Below, one piece after another: positions 19,259-31,024 of a DNA stretch of 64,000 nt. The notes beneath the pieces are model-generated. The model saw only the letters and a program-made list of their open reading frames with translations. It did not search any database and had not been told where the DNA came from. Numbering within the stretch: position 1 is the stretch's first letter; the number at the start of each line of letters is the position of its first letter. Source of the DNA: Acanthosepion pharaonis (taxonomy: Eukaryota > Mollusca > Cephalopoda > Sepiida > Sepiidae); the NCBI GenBank assembly GCA_903632075.3, contig CAHIKZ030005202.1, positions 447,501-511,500 on the forward strand, given 5' to 3'. Position numbers and translations under genes: made by a program.

Positions 19259-19557
19259 TTAAAGATGAAATGTAGATCAAATATGGATCGGAATCCGAAC
19301 GTATAATGAGATAAAGAATAAAGAGGAAACGTATATGAATCTAACATGCTTCACTTTTATTAAAGCTTTGTCAGAAATTGAAAAGAAATACACAATTATT
19401 CAATCGAGCACTTTAGGGAAAAGGGTAATTTCAAAACAGTAGCCACAGCTGCTATTAACAAACTGCTCTTCATTAATAAATTGAGCCCTCTGGCTACTGG
19501 CTTTTGTATACAACCGTATATAATACGTGAAAATTTCCCTTACTCTGCATAGCTTAA
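19259..19557. other. Unassigned DNA
   Basis: About 300 bp with no recognised feature between a microsatellite and the dispersed repeat at 19,558. Confidence 0.5.
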
Positions 19558-19650
19558 GGGTAGGATCTCTAACTGATGCCAAATCGGTCGGGTTTCGATC
19601 TTGGCTTGAAGCAATCGGATGTCTACAGCGAAACAGGCTTGTATGTGGAT
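19558..19650. repeat. Third copy of the ~95-bp dispersed repeat of 3.15-3.56 kb
   Basis: Shares GGTAGGAT.TCT.ACTGA, AATCGGT.GGGTTTCGATC and GCGAAACAG with the pair at 3,150-3,555, and is likewise attached to a (TA)n run. Confidence 0.6.
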
Positions 19651-19651
<1 letters not shown>

Positions 19652-19709
<58 letters not shown>

Positions 19710-19832
19710 GTGTGTGTATGTGTGTGTGAGTATAGGTATGTGTGGATATATATATACACACACACACATATATCATACATATATATATATATATATCATA
19801 CATACATACACGTGTGTGTATACATATATATT

Positions 19833-19882
<50 letters not shown>

Positions 19883-19968
19883 CATATATACATAAAAACA
19901 CACACATAAACGAAGAATGCTGAAAAATGAAGATTTCTGTGTGTCTGTATATATATATATATATATAT
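19652..19968. repeat. Mixed (TA)n, (GT)n, (CA)n tract
   Basis: TA, TG, CA and CATA runs in both phases; self-complementary and likely unstable. All open frames here are simple-repeat peptides. Confidence 0.93.
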
Positions 19969-20350
19969 AAACCTAGTGAGCCAGACAAACCTACCCAGGT
20001 TTCGCCTAAGCGGATCGTCAGGGAAAGCTGGCTAAAGAGGCAAAGGGAAACGTATATTTATAGGCGATAGTCAAAATTATACCACGTGACCAAAGATAAA
20101 GAAAAACACAAGAATACCGGGGTAGGGGTGGATAAATATTTATTCAATTTATTTATTAGCTCTTTTGGTAGTTAGTTGTTTACTCGTATCGGGGTTTTTC
20201 TTTGGGCTTCAAACCTGCATCTGTGCGATTTTTTTTCGACAGACTTTCATGTTCCTGACTCTTTCTTTTTTTAAAACCTTTTTTTTCCTTCGAGATTGAT
20301 TTGATTATTGGCAAATAAAAAATTCGAAGGTTTTTCGAAACGAATATAGT

Positions 20351-20357
<7 letters not shown>
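19969..20357. repeat. Dispersed repeat, copy 2, with inverted outer block
   Basis: 20,155-20,357 matches 11,246-11,455. The outer block here has AACCTAGTGAGCCAGAC (19,971) and GGATCGTCAGGG (20,014), which occur in reverse complement near 11,217 and 11,131. The element is therefore rearranged, or has inverted ends relative to copy 1. Confidence 0.65.
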
Positions 20358-20390
<33 letters not shown>

Positions 20391-20450
20391 AAATGACGCT
20401 TGTGTGTATATATATATTACACACACAGGCATATATATATGTGCAGTGTG

Positions 20451-20545
<95 letters not shown>
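20355..20545. repeat. (TA)n, (CA)n compound tract
   Basis: TA at 20,355-20,388, mixed GT/CA to 20,480, then TA to about 20,545. Confidence 0.94.
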
Positions 20546-20547
<2 letters not shown>

Positions 20548-20849
20548 TGATTACACCCATAAAAGCACACATGTAAACTTTGTGTCAAGTACACTGACAA
20601 GGAGTAATGCTGAAAAATGACGATTTTTGTAAAATACTTTTTTATACATTTTTATTATTATATATTTTATTATTATTATTATTATTATTATTTATTAACA
20701 TTTATTTTTATTATTTTATGTTATTATTATTAAAGCTACGAACTTATTGATTAAGATTTTAGAATACATTGAGTAGCTATTAATAAGTAACCTTTAGTAA
20801 AAGGTCAAAAGGGAGTGAAATAATTGCTTCCATGCTTACGCAATATCCC

Positions 20850-20852
<3 letters not shown>

Positions 20853-20912
<60 letters not shown>
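20853..20912. repeat. (TA)n microsatellite
   Basis: Long TA run. Confidence 0.95.
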
Positions 20913-20917
<5 letters not shown>

Positions 20918-20954
20918 TTGTGTGTATGTTCATTTAAGTGCCTCTAAGGATATT

Positions 20955-21100
20955 CAGTAACAAGATGATGGAAACATTAGAAATGATTAGAGATATCTTA
21001 TTATAGTTCTTCGAAGTTTTTTTTTATAACACTGTTGGCTTTTGCTTTGAGCAATAACAATGTATAATTACTCTCTAGCTGCAGAAATAAAAGTAATTGT
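20955..21100 (+). mobile_element. TIR element interior fragment (copy 5)
   Basis: GATGATGG..ACATTAGAAATG through TTTGAGCAATAACAATGTAT matches copy 2 (9,082-9,165) and copy 4 (antisense, 18,340-18,440). No terminal repeat recognised. Confidence 0.65.
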
Positions 21101-21419
21101 CCTTTAGACGATCAGTGCCAAATAGGGGGCATTATTTATTCAGCGGAGGTCAGTAATGGCAACCATTTTAATAAAATATACATTGGTTGCACAGATGGCC
21201 CATTTAAGATTAGATTTTACAACCACACTACCTCCTTTAGGGTTGAGAGCCATAGACACGATACCAAAATATGTCGGTGTAATAAATTAAATATTCCAGT
21301 AAAATTAGCATTGATATACATAGTTTGTTTTATTTTAAGTTTGGAATTATTTCAATATGCCTCAAATGGTTCAGCTTTTTTCAAACAACAAAAATTAAAT
21401 TTTCTTTGAATTGTTCTGC

Positions 21420-23060
21420 ATTTTTATAAGACAGCTTTACACCCCGACTTTTTAACAAACTGCTTATTTAATAGTTTTGGAAAAATATTTTTTTTTAATC
21501 ATTTCCATTAGTTAGGTCAAATATTTGTAAATCTTTCTTTAAATTTTATTACATTCTAACAAGACAACCTTTAAACGTGATTACATCACTACTTTTAATA
21601 AGCTGTTTTTTCTATTTTGTCTTTTAAAAACTATTGCAAATTAGGGTATTCTGTTCAAATATGTGCAAATGTTTCTTCAATATTTGATAATAAACTTTTT
21701 TTTTATTTTTGTCTTTTAAAAACTATTGCAAATTAGGGTATTCTGTTCAAATATGTGCAAATGTTTCTTCAATATTTTTAATTTTAAAAACAGTTTCTTA
21801 AAGTTTGATTACTGTTTCGCTACTTTTAATAAACTGTTTTTCCTATTTTGTTTTATAATACTGAAATTTTTTAAAATCTTGTAGAGGTCCGTGTGGGTTT
21901 ACGTGTCGTTGAATTGGGAACACGTGATGTTTATTCCTGCTAGAAGAAGGTCCAACTACAAGAACATGGCGGACTCAAGTTGAGTCCAACCGAAGATGTA
22001 AAGAAAACAAACAAGACTGATATATATATATATGTCAACAAATATATGTATTAAACAACAAATTTACAAGTGACAAAGACATCAACATTTGTGTTTGTGT
22101 GTGGACGTAAAGAGTTTTTTTTTTTTTGGTGAATGTTCGTACGTACGTGAATGTATGTTATATGGCATTTTCCCACAAGTGGACGAAAACGCGGATCTCA
22201 ATGTGTCTGCTGAAATGCAAAAAGGAAAAGAGAACGAGGCAAGAAGTCGCCCAATATTTATAGTATAGGAAGAGCACCCTCTAGTGAACAATTAAGGAAT
22301 TAAGGAGGAGCTAACTTCGACAAACTATTGTAACTTCGGGTATTCTGTTCAACTATTTGCAAATGTTTCTTTAACATTTGATTACATTTTAAAAATACAG
22401 TCGTCACCTTAAAGTTTAAAATCTATCACCATTTCAAAGTGATTACATCACGACTTTTAATAAACTGCTTTTTTTCTTTTTTTTTTTCAATAATACTGAA
22501 AATTAAAAAAAAAACAATCGTAACTATGGGTATACATTTCGACTATTTGCAAATGTTTCTTTAAAATTTGATTAAATTTTAAGAAAACAGATATCACCTT
22601 AAAGTTTTAAATGTATCAACCTTTCAAAGTGATTACATCACTTTTAATAAACTGCTTTTATTTTTTTATATATTTTTTAATAATATTGAAAAGTTTTAAA
22701 GCTATTTCAACTTCGGGTATTCTATTCAACGATTTGAAAATGTTTCTTTAAAATTTGATTATATTTTAACAAGACAGACGTCGTCTTAAAGTTTAAAATC
22801 TATAACTGCTTCAAAGTGATTACATCACTACTTTTAATAAACTGCTTTTTTTAAATATTTTTTTAAATAATATTGAAAAGTTTTTTTAGCTATTTCAACT
22901 TCCGGTATTCTATTCAACGATTTGAAAATGTTTCTCTAAAATTTGATTACATTTTAACAAGACAGCCGTCGTCTAAAATTTTAAAATCTTCGATAATTCT
23001 TTTCAACTATTTGTAAAGCTTCCTTTAAATATTTATTACATTTCAACAGATAATAATTAG
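21420..23060. repeat. Degenerate tandem repeat, roughly 110-190-bp units
   Basis: Recurring ordered words: GTGATTACATCAC, CTTTTAATAAACTG, (G)GGTATTCT.TTCAA, TGCAAATGTTTCTTTAA and GATTACATTTTAACAAGACAG. About eight to nine diverged units are visible. They are interrupted at about 21,870-22,320 by unrelated sequence with its own GT run and a (T)n. Old, divergent array. Confidence 0.75.
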
Positions 23061-23404
23061 TTGAATCGGTCAGTTTTATTTTTTGTTTGTGTTTTAAGTA
23101 ATATTAGTATGTTAATATCCTCCTTGAAATTAGTATTTCTTTTTTTTTTTTTAAGTAATCAACTTAGAAATTCCTAAGAAACCAATATGAAATTTCCTAG
23201 TATTTTTTTAAAATATGAGTTCAATTATTTGAATTTATCTTTTAAATTTCTTTCCGGCTTTTCAATTAATGTTGAGGCATTAATAAAAAAAATGAAAACA
23301 AAATTTGATAATTTCTTTGAGGTTTTACCAAGACAGTTGATGTCAGTTTTAAAATCTATATCTGTTTGATTATATTATCTACTAATTAATTTCATTATCA
23401 GTAT

Positions 23405-23960
23405 GGCAATTCTGACAGAAGAAGAAGTTCTAGAAGGATTCTTGATTAGCAGCCATCATCTTAATAAGATACGAGAATGACACAGTGTTGTTAGCGAACA
23501 CAGAAAGCAAATTCCAGGCACTCTTACAGAAAATAGTAAAGGAAGGCGAGAAGAAAGGACTAATTATCAATTGTAAGGAGACAGAATGTATGCCTGACAG
23601 CAAAAAGTACAAGATGCGGACGACGGATTTCGAAACACCAAAATCAAGCAAATACAGATATTAAAATATCTAGGAAGTGTTTTAACAGAGGATGGATAAT
23701 ATGACACTGAAATCCCAAGGCGAATTGGAATGGAGAAAGGTGTCATCCAAAAGCTAAGAAAAGTATTCAGAAACAAGAAATGTTTCTTAAGAAACAAAGG
23801 AAAGTGTAATGGAATGTTAATATTGGCACTCCTATATGGCAATAAATGCTGGATAATCACCTCAATGAAGAAAAGACTGGAAGCAGCAGAAATGTTATTC
23901 TATAGAAGGATGCCAAGAATATAAAAGAGTGAACAGATGCTCAACAATGAAGTTTTAGTT
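23405..23960 (+). mobile_element. RTE-like LINE RT C-terminal remnant
   Basis: Plus-strand translation across frameshifts gives LLANTESKFQALLQKIVKEG, KKGLIINCKETECM, then YLGSVLTEDG-like, LLYGNKCWIIT-like and KRLEAAEMLFYRRMPRI, the usual order at the end of this RT type. Several stops and frameshifts; dead. Its 3' side runs directly into the 116-bp satellite near 23,960. A short intact frame (23,730-23,924) covers the last part. Confidence 0.8.
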
Positions 23961-26900
23961 CAAGTTGATTTATTTTGTTTCAAGCCATATCAACACCTCA
24001 ATGGGTTATTTAATGCCGACAAGATTTTTAGGATAGGTTCGTATGAATAGAATATGTATTCTTTGTAAGAAATCAGTTTGGTTTGGTTTATTTTGTTTTG
24101 CGGCATATCAACCTCAATGGGTTATTTAATGCCGACAAGATTTTTAGGATAGTTTCGTATGAATAGAATATGTATTCTTTGTAAGAAATCCGTTTGGTTT
24201 GGTTTATTTTGTTTTACGGCATATCAACCTCAATGGGTTATTTAATGCCGACAAGATTTTTAGGATAGGTTCATATGAATAGAATATGTATTCTTCGTAA
24301 GAAATCAGTTTGGTTTGGTTTATTTTGTTTTACGGCATATCACCCTCAATGGGTTATTTAATGCCGACAAGATTTTTAGGATAGGTTCGTATGAATAGAA
24401 TATGTATTCTTTGTAAGAAATCCGTTTGGTTTGGTTTATTTTGTTTTACGGCATATCAACCTCAATGGGTTATTTAATGCCGACAAGATTTTTAAGATAG
24501 GTTCGTATGAATAGAATATGTATTCTTTGTAAGAAATCAATTTGTTTTGGTTTATTTTGTTTTACGGCATATCAACCTCAATGGGTTATTTAATGCCGAC
24601 AAGATTTTTAGGATAGATTCGTATGAATAGAATATGTATTCTTTGTAAGAAATCAGTTTGGTTTGGTTTATTTTGTTTTACGGCATATCAACCTCAATGG
24701 GTTATTTAATGCCGGCAAGATTTTTAGGATAGGTTCGTATGAATAGAATATGTATTATTTGTAAGAAATCAGTTTGGTTTGGTTTATTTTGTTTTACGGC
24801 ATATCAACCTCAATGGGTTATTTAATGCCGACAAGATTTTTAGGATAGGTTCGTATGAATAGAATATGTATTATTTGTAAGAAATCAGTTTGGTTTGGTT
24901 TATTTTGTTTTACGGCATATCAACCTCAATGGGTTATTTAATGCCGACAAGATTTTTAGGATAGGTTCGTATGAATAGAATATGTATTCTTTGTAAGAAA
25001 TCAGTTTGGTTTGGTTTATTTTGTTTTACGGCATATCAACCTCAATGGGTTATTTAATGCCGAGAAGATTTTTAGGATAGGTTCATATGAATAGAATATG
25101 TATTCTTTGTAAGAAATCAGTTTGGTTTTGTTTAATTTTTTTTAACGCAAATTAACACCTCAATGGGTTATTTAATACCGACAAGATTTTTAGGATAGGT
25201 TCGTATGAATAGAATATGTATTCTTTGTAAGAAATCAATTTGATTTGGTTTATTTTTGTTTACGGCATATCAACCTCAATGGGTTATTTAATGCCGACAA
25301 GATTTTTTAGGATAGGTTCGTATGAATAGAATATGTATTCTTTGTAAGAAATCAATTTGATTTGGTTTATTTTGTTTTACAGCATATCAACCTCAATGGG
25401 TTATTTAATGCCGGCAAGATTTTTAGGATAGGTTCGTATGAATAGAATATGTATTTTTTGTAAGAAATAAGTTTGGTTTGGTTTATTTTGTTTTACGGCA
25501 TATCAATCTCAATGGGTTATTTAATGCCGACAAGATTTTTAGGATAGGTTCGTATGAATATAATATGTATTCTTTGTAAGAAATCAGTTTGGTTTGGTTT
25601 ATTTTGTTTTACGGCATATCAACCTCAATGGGTTATTTAATGCCGACAAGATTTTTAGGATAGGTTCGTATGAATAGAATATGTATTCTTTGTAAGAAAT
25701 CAGTTTGGTTTGCTTTATTTTGTTTTACGGCATATCAATCTCAATGGGTTATTTAATATCGACAAGATTTTTAGGATAGGTTCGTATGAATAGAATATGT
25801 ATTCTTTGTAAGAAATCAATTTGTTTTGGTTTATTTTGTTTTACGGCATATCAACCTCAATGGGTTATTTAATGCCGACAAGATTTTTAGGATAGGTTCG
25901 TATGAATAGAATATGTATTCTTTGTAAGAAATCAGTTTGGTTTGGTTTATTTTGTTTTACGGCATATCAATCTCAATGGGTTATTTAATGCCGACAAGAT
26001 TTTTAGGATAGGTTCGTATGAATAGAATATGTATTCTTTGTAAGAAATCAGTTTGGTTTGGTTTATTTTGATTTACGGCATATCAACCTCAATGGGTTAT
26101 TTAATGCCGGCAAGATTTTTAGGATAGGTTCGTATGAATAGAATATGTATTCTTTGTAAGAAATCAGTTTGGTTTGGTTTATTTTGTTTTATGGCATATC
26201 AACCTCAATGGGTTATTTAATGCCGACAAGATTTTTAGGATAGGTTCGTATGAATAGAATATGTATTCTTTGTAAGAAATCAGTTTGGTTTGGTTTATTT
26301 TGTTTTATGGCATATCAACCTCAATGGGTTATTTAATGCCGACAAGATTTTTAGGATAGGTTCGTATGAATAGAATATGTATTCTTTGTAAGAAATCAGT
26401 TTGGTTTGGTTTATTTTGTTTTAAGGCATTTCAACCTGAATGGATTATTTAATGCCGACAAGATTTTTAGGATAGATTCGTATGAATAGAATATGTATTC
26501 TTTGTAAGAAATCAGTTTGATTTGGTTTATTTTGTTTAACGGCATATCAACACCTCAATGGGTTATTTAATGCCGACAGGATTTTTAGGATAGGTTCGTA
26601 TGAATAAAATATGTATTCTTTGTAAGAAATCAGTTTGACTTGGTTTATTTTGTTTAACGGCATATCAACACCTCAGTGGGTTATTTAATGCCGACAGGAT
26701 TTTTAGGATAGGTTCGTATGAATAGAATATGTATTCTTTGTAAGAAATCAGTTTGGTTTGGTTTATTTTGTTTTACGGCATATCAACCTCAATGGGTTAT
26801 TTAATATCGACAAGATTTTTAGGATAGGTTCGTATGAATAGAATATGTATTCTTTGTAAGAAATCAATTTGTTTTGGTTTATTTTGTTTTATGGCATATC

Positions 26901-27845
26901 AACCTCAATGGGTTATTTAATGCCGACAAGATTTTTAGGATAGGTTCGTATGAATAGAATATGTATTCTTTGTAAGAAATCAGTTTGGTTTGGTTTATTT
27001 TGTTTTAAGGCATATCAATCTCAATGGGTTATTTAATCCCGACAAGATTTTTAGGATAGGTTCGTATGAATAGAATATGTATTCTTTGTAAGAAATCAGT
27101 TTGATTTGGTTTATTTTGTTTAACGGCATATCAACCTCAATGGGTTATTTAATGCCGACAGATTTTTTTAGGATAGGTCCGTATGAATAAAATATGTATT
27201 CTTTGTAAGAAATCAGTTTGGTTTGGTTTATTTTGTTTAACGGCATATCAACCTCAATGGGTTATTTAATGCCGACAAGATTTTTAGGATAGGTTCGTAT
27301 GAATAGAATATGTATTTTTGTAAGAAATCAGTTTGGTTTGGTTTATTTTGTTTTACGGCATATCAACCTCAATGGGTTATTTATTGCCGACAAGATTTTT
27401 AGGATAGGATATGAATAGAAATGTATTCTTTGTAAGAAATCAGTTTGGTTTGGTTTATTTTGTTTCCCATATCAACCTGAATGTTTTATTTTGCCGAACC
27501 ATTTTTTAGGATAGGTTCGTATGAATAGAATATGTATTCTTTGTAAGAAATCAGTTTGATTTGGTTTATTTTTGTTTAACGGACATATCAACACCTCAAT
27601 GGGAAATTTAATCAAAGGACAGGTTCGTATGAATAAAAATATTTATAGAAAAGTTTACTTGGTTTATTTTGTTTAACGGCATATCGTTACGTTGTGGGGA
27701 AATTTAATGCCGACAGGATTTTTAGGATAGGTTCGTATAAATGAATATGTATTTTTTGTAAGAAATCAGTTTGGTTAGGTTTATTTTGTTTTACGGCATA
27801 TCAACATCAATGGGTTATTTATTGCCGACATGACTTAGGATATGA
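23960..27845 (+). repeat. 116-bp satellite array, about 33 units
   Basis: Unit length 116 bp (for example ATGGGTTATTTAATGCCGAC at 24,001 and again 116 bp on at 24,117). Key words per unit: TTTACGGCATATCAACCTCA, ATGGGTTATTTAATGCCGAC and GATAGGTTCGTATGAATAGA. Units are highly alike in the centre and ragged at the right end (27,400-27,845). About 60-66 bp of each unit is the antisense of the SINE/LINE-type tail seen at 39,262-39,335 and 39,517-39,572. The remaining ~50 bp is unique to the satellite. Confidence 0.97.
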
Positions 27846-28224
27846 ATAAAATACGTATAGGATATCCTTTCAACAACTTCCTTTCTCCCACTTTAGGAAG
27901 TTTGTTTTTTTAACCATTTTTTCTAATAATGAAGTAAAACACTGAGACCTAAGTGCCAATCTAGTATTACGTTTCAATTCATGTGGACGAAGTACCAAGG
28001 TGGAAACTTATCAAAACAACTGCCATAAAAATATTTTAGAAAATTTACCAAAAAATGCACGCCGAGGTGAACTTTTTGGACACCTGTATGTTTTACTTGG
28101 TGAGTTTGCTTTTTTCGATTTCATCGTTTATATATATGTTAAAGAGCACTTTCAATTTAAATTTAAAAAAACACACAGCAAGTTTGTTTTCGTTTGAGTT
28201 TATATATATGTTCAGAGTACACAC
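27846..28224. other. Unassigned DNA
   Basis: About 380 bp with no recognised feature. Two open frames in 28,000-28,197 lack motifs. Confidence 0.5.
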
Positions 28225-28708
28225 AGCAACTTGTCCCACCCTCTCTCTCTTTCACACACACAGACACACACACAGAAGCAATCATATGCAGATACACATA
28301 GAAGCACAAAGACATATTATATGTGCACATGATTGCATACATACACATGCGCATCAACACACAATTGTGCAGGCTCAAACACACAGACATACAAACAGGC
28401 ACACACACACTGAGGCAATCAGTATATAGACATGTAGAAAGACAGACTCAGACACACAGACACATAAACATATATCTGCATAGGCGAACAAAGATACATA
28501 CACATACACACAGATAGAAAATCAAACACATACACAGATAGAAAATCAAACAAACACATACACAGAAGTAGTCATATACAGAAACACTCCGACGCGTACA
28601 TCGACACGCAAATAGACGCAGACAAGTCCTCATGCACAAGCAAGCGTGCTGACACACACGCATGTATATTGAATCGAACACACAAATACGCACCCACGCA
28701 AACTGCAG

Positions 28709-28710
<2 letters not shown>
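28225..28710. repeat. Degenerate (CA)n-rich region
   Basis: About 480 bp of imperfect ACAC/ACACAGA repeats, with a local duplication of CACATACACAGATAGAAAAT near 28,503-28,550. Translated frames are Thr/His- or Cys/Val-rich repeat peptides. Confidence 0.9.

Positions 28711-28793
<83 letters not shown>
28711..28793. repeat. Compound (TA)n(GA)n
   Basis: TA run then GA run, resembling 10,226-10,275. Confidence 0.95.
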
Positions 28794-28797
<4 letters not shown>

Positions 28798-29314
28798 TGT
28801 TTCCCTTTTTCTGAAATTCCCCACCCCACCGTAAACGTCTTCCCTAACACCCGGGCTGGGAGGAAAGTGTTTTTTTTTTTCTGCCTTCCAGACAATTTTC
28901 TTGCAACACATTGCAACTAATTCACAGCTGAAGAAAGAGTGACCCGCTGAAGAATTCATCAGAGGAATTCTTTCTTTTAATCACGAACCTCTGATCAGGC
29001 GCCATGACAAAAGATCAGTGTATAAAATTCTTCTGCTCTGATGTAAATAGGCAACCAAATAAGGGAGGGGGAACACATGCTGCAGTAGGGGTAAGGTTGA
29101 AAACAAAAAAAATATAAAAAAGAAAAAGGAAGAAAAAAACAAGGAAAAAAAATGCCAGAGATTAGTTGTCAGTGTAGAAATTTGGATCTTCACTGGGCGC
29201 TCTATTATCGAGTTCTTGTGCCAGACTTAATAAAAATAAATCTATACCAGGCTTTTATTTTATCTATCATTCTGTCTCAGTCTTTTCTTTTTTATCTATT
29301 GATGTCAGTCGATT
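28794..29314. other. Unassigned DNA
   Basis: A-rich low-complexity stretch at about 29,100-29,150. No gene recognised. Confidence 0.5.
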
Positions 29315-29317
29315 CGC

Positions 29318-29373
<56 letters not shown>

Positions 29374-29384
29374 CATACTGTTCA

Positions 29385-29422
<38 letters not shown>

Positions 29423-29431
29423 AGTCATTTC

Positions 29432-29469
<38 letters not shown>

Positions 29470-29480
29470 CAAACTGTTCA

Positions 29481-29529
<49 letters not shown>

Positions 29530-29540
29530 CATACTGTTCA

Positions 29541-29577
<37 letters not shown>

Positions 29578-29889
29578 CATACTGTTCATATCTATCCATC
29601 TATCTATCTATCTATCTATCTTAGTCATTTCCCCTATCTATCTATCCATCTATCTATCCATCTATCTATCTATCTCAAACTGTTCATATCTATCTATCTA
29701 TCCATCTATCTATCTATCTATCTATCTATCCATTTATCCTATCTATGTTCATATTATCTATCTATATCATATCTATCTATCTATCTTATCATTTCTATCA
29801 TCATCTATCTATCTATCTCATCTGTTCTTATCTATTCATTCATCTATCTATCCATATCTATCTATCTATCTATCTTAGTCATTTCCTCC

Positions 29890-29933
<44 letters not shown>

Positions 29934-29952
29934 CATACTGTTCATATCCATC

Positions 29953-29985
<33 letters not shown>

Positions 29986-29998
29986 CCTTAGTCATTTC

Positions 29999-30032
<34 letters not shown>

Positions 30033-30052
30033 CAAACTGTTCATATCCATCC

Positions 30053-30097
<45 letters not shown>

Positions 30098-30103
30098 AGT
30101 CAT

Positions 30104-30141
<38 letters not shown>

Positions 30142-30152
30142 CATACTGTTCA

Positions 30153-30206
<54 letters not shown>

Positions 30207-30219
30207 CCTTAGTCATTTC

Positions 30220-30253
<34 letters not shown>

Positions 30254-30264
30254 CAAACTGTTCA

Positions 30265-30298
<34 letters not shown>

Positions 30299-30300
30299 AA
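29315..30300. repeat. Large interrupted (ATCT)n array with higher-order spacers
   Basis: Nearly 1 kb of ATCT blocks punctuated alternately by TCATACTGTTCAT or TCAAACTGTTCAT and by TTAGTCATTTCC. The spacers recur in order, making a compound unit of roughly 120-140 bp. Open frames are Ser-Ile-Tyr-Leu repeat peptides. Confidence 0.96.
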
Positions 30301-30593
30301 TGTATAGCTCTAAGTACACACAGATTAATATTAGAGATCTTGTCATTGTCAACAGAACTCCAATTGTATTATTGATTCAATATTTAACCTTTGTTCTTTT
30401 ATTTTGGACTGATTTTGACATTTATCATTGAATGCAAATAAACTTATTAAATGAGATTCAGATTACAAGAATTCCAACAAACAATTAAAGAACAACAAAA
30501 TGGACAGAATTAAACAAAAATAAACCATAAAATTCACATGAAAAAAAATTAAATCTTTTTTTAAAGTGAAAAAAAAAAATGAAGCTGATAAAA

Positions 30594-31010
30594 ACATGTT
30601 TCCGTGCTAAATCTCCAATGCTTAATTCCACCGGTTCAGACCTTTACATCTAAGACTCATCGTTCCATGTCTACAGGGTTGAATCCTATTCATTCCCTTT
30701 TGTATTCCATTGGTAAGGAGGAAGTTCCGTTTAGACAGCTTCTTCCCAAGGACCACTATTTTGTGCAACAGCCTTCCCCTCCCGCACAAAAGAATATTTC
30801 AATAATCACTGCAATCTTAACCTCTACAAGTTATCTATCCTGTATATCGACATTATATGTACTTTTTACTTTCTCTCTTTATGCACTTATAACAGCCTGA
30901 TTCGGTAATTTTCTATTTTGAGTCATTCTTGGCCCTAGTATTACGTATTATATTCTTATAATTGACAAGGATTCATGATGTAATGGCAAGTTTTATGCTA
31001 AAAGCTTTTT
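30594..31010 (+). mobile_element. LINE family B RT C-terminal fragment
   Basis: Recognisable words: LIPPVQTFTSKT, ESNPIHSL-like sequence and KEEVPFRQLL, the family B pattern seen more fully at 34.8 and 35.5 kb. Decayed; 5' truncated. Confidence 0.65.
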
Positions 31011-31024
31011 ACTCTTGCTCTTCA

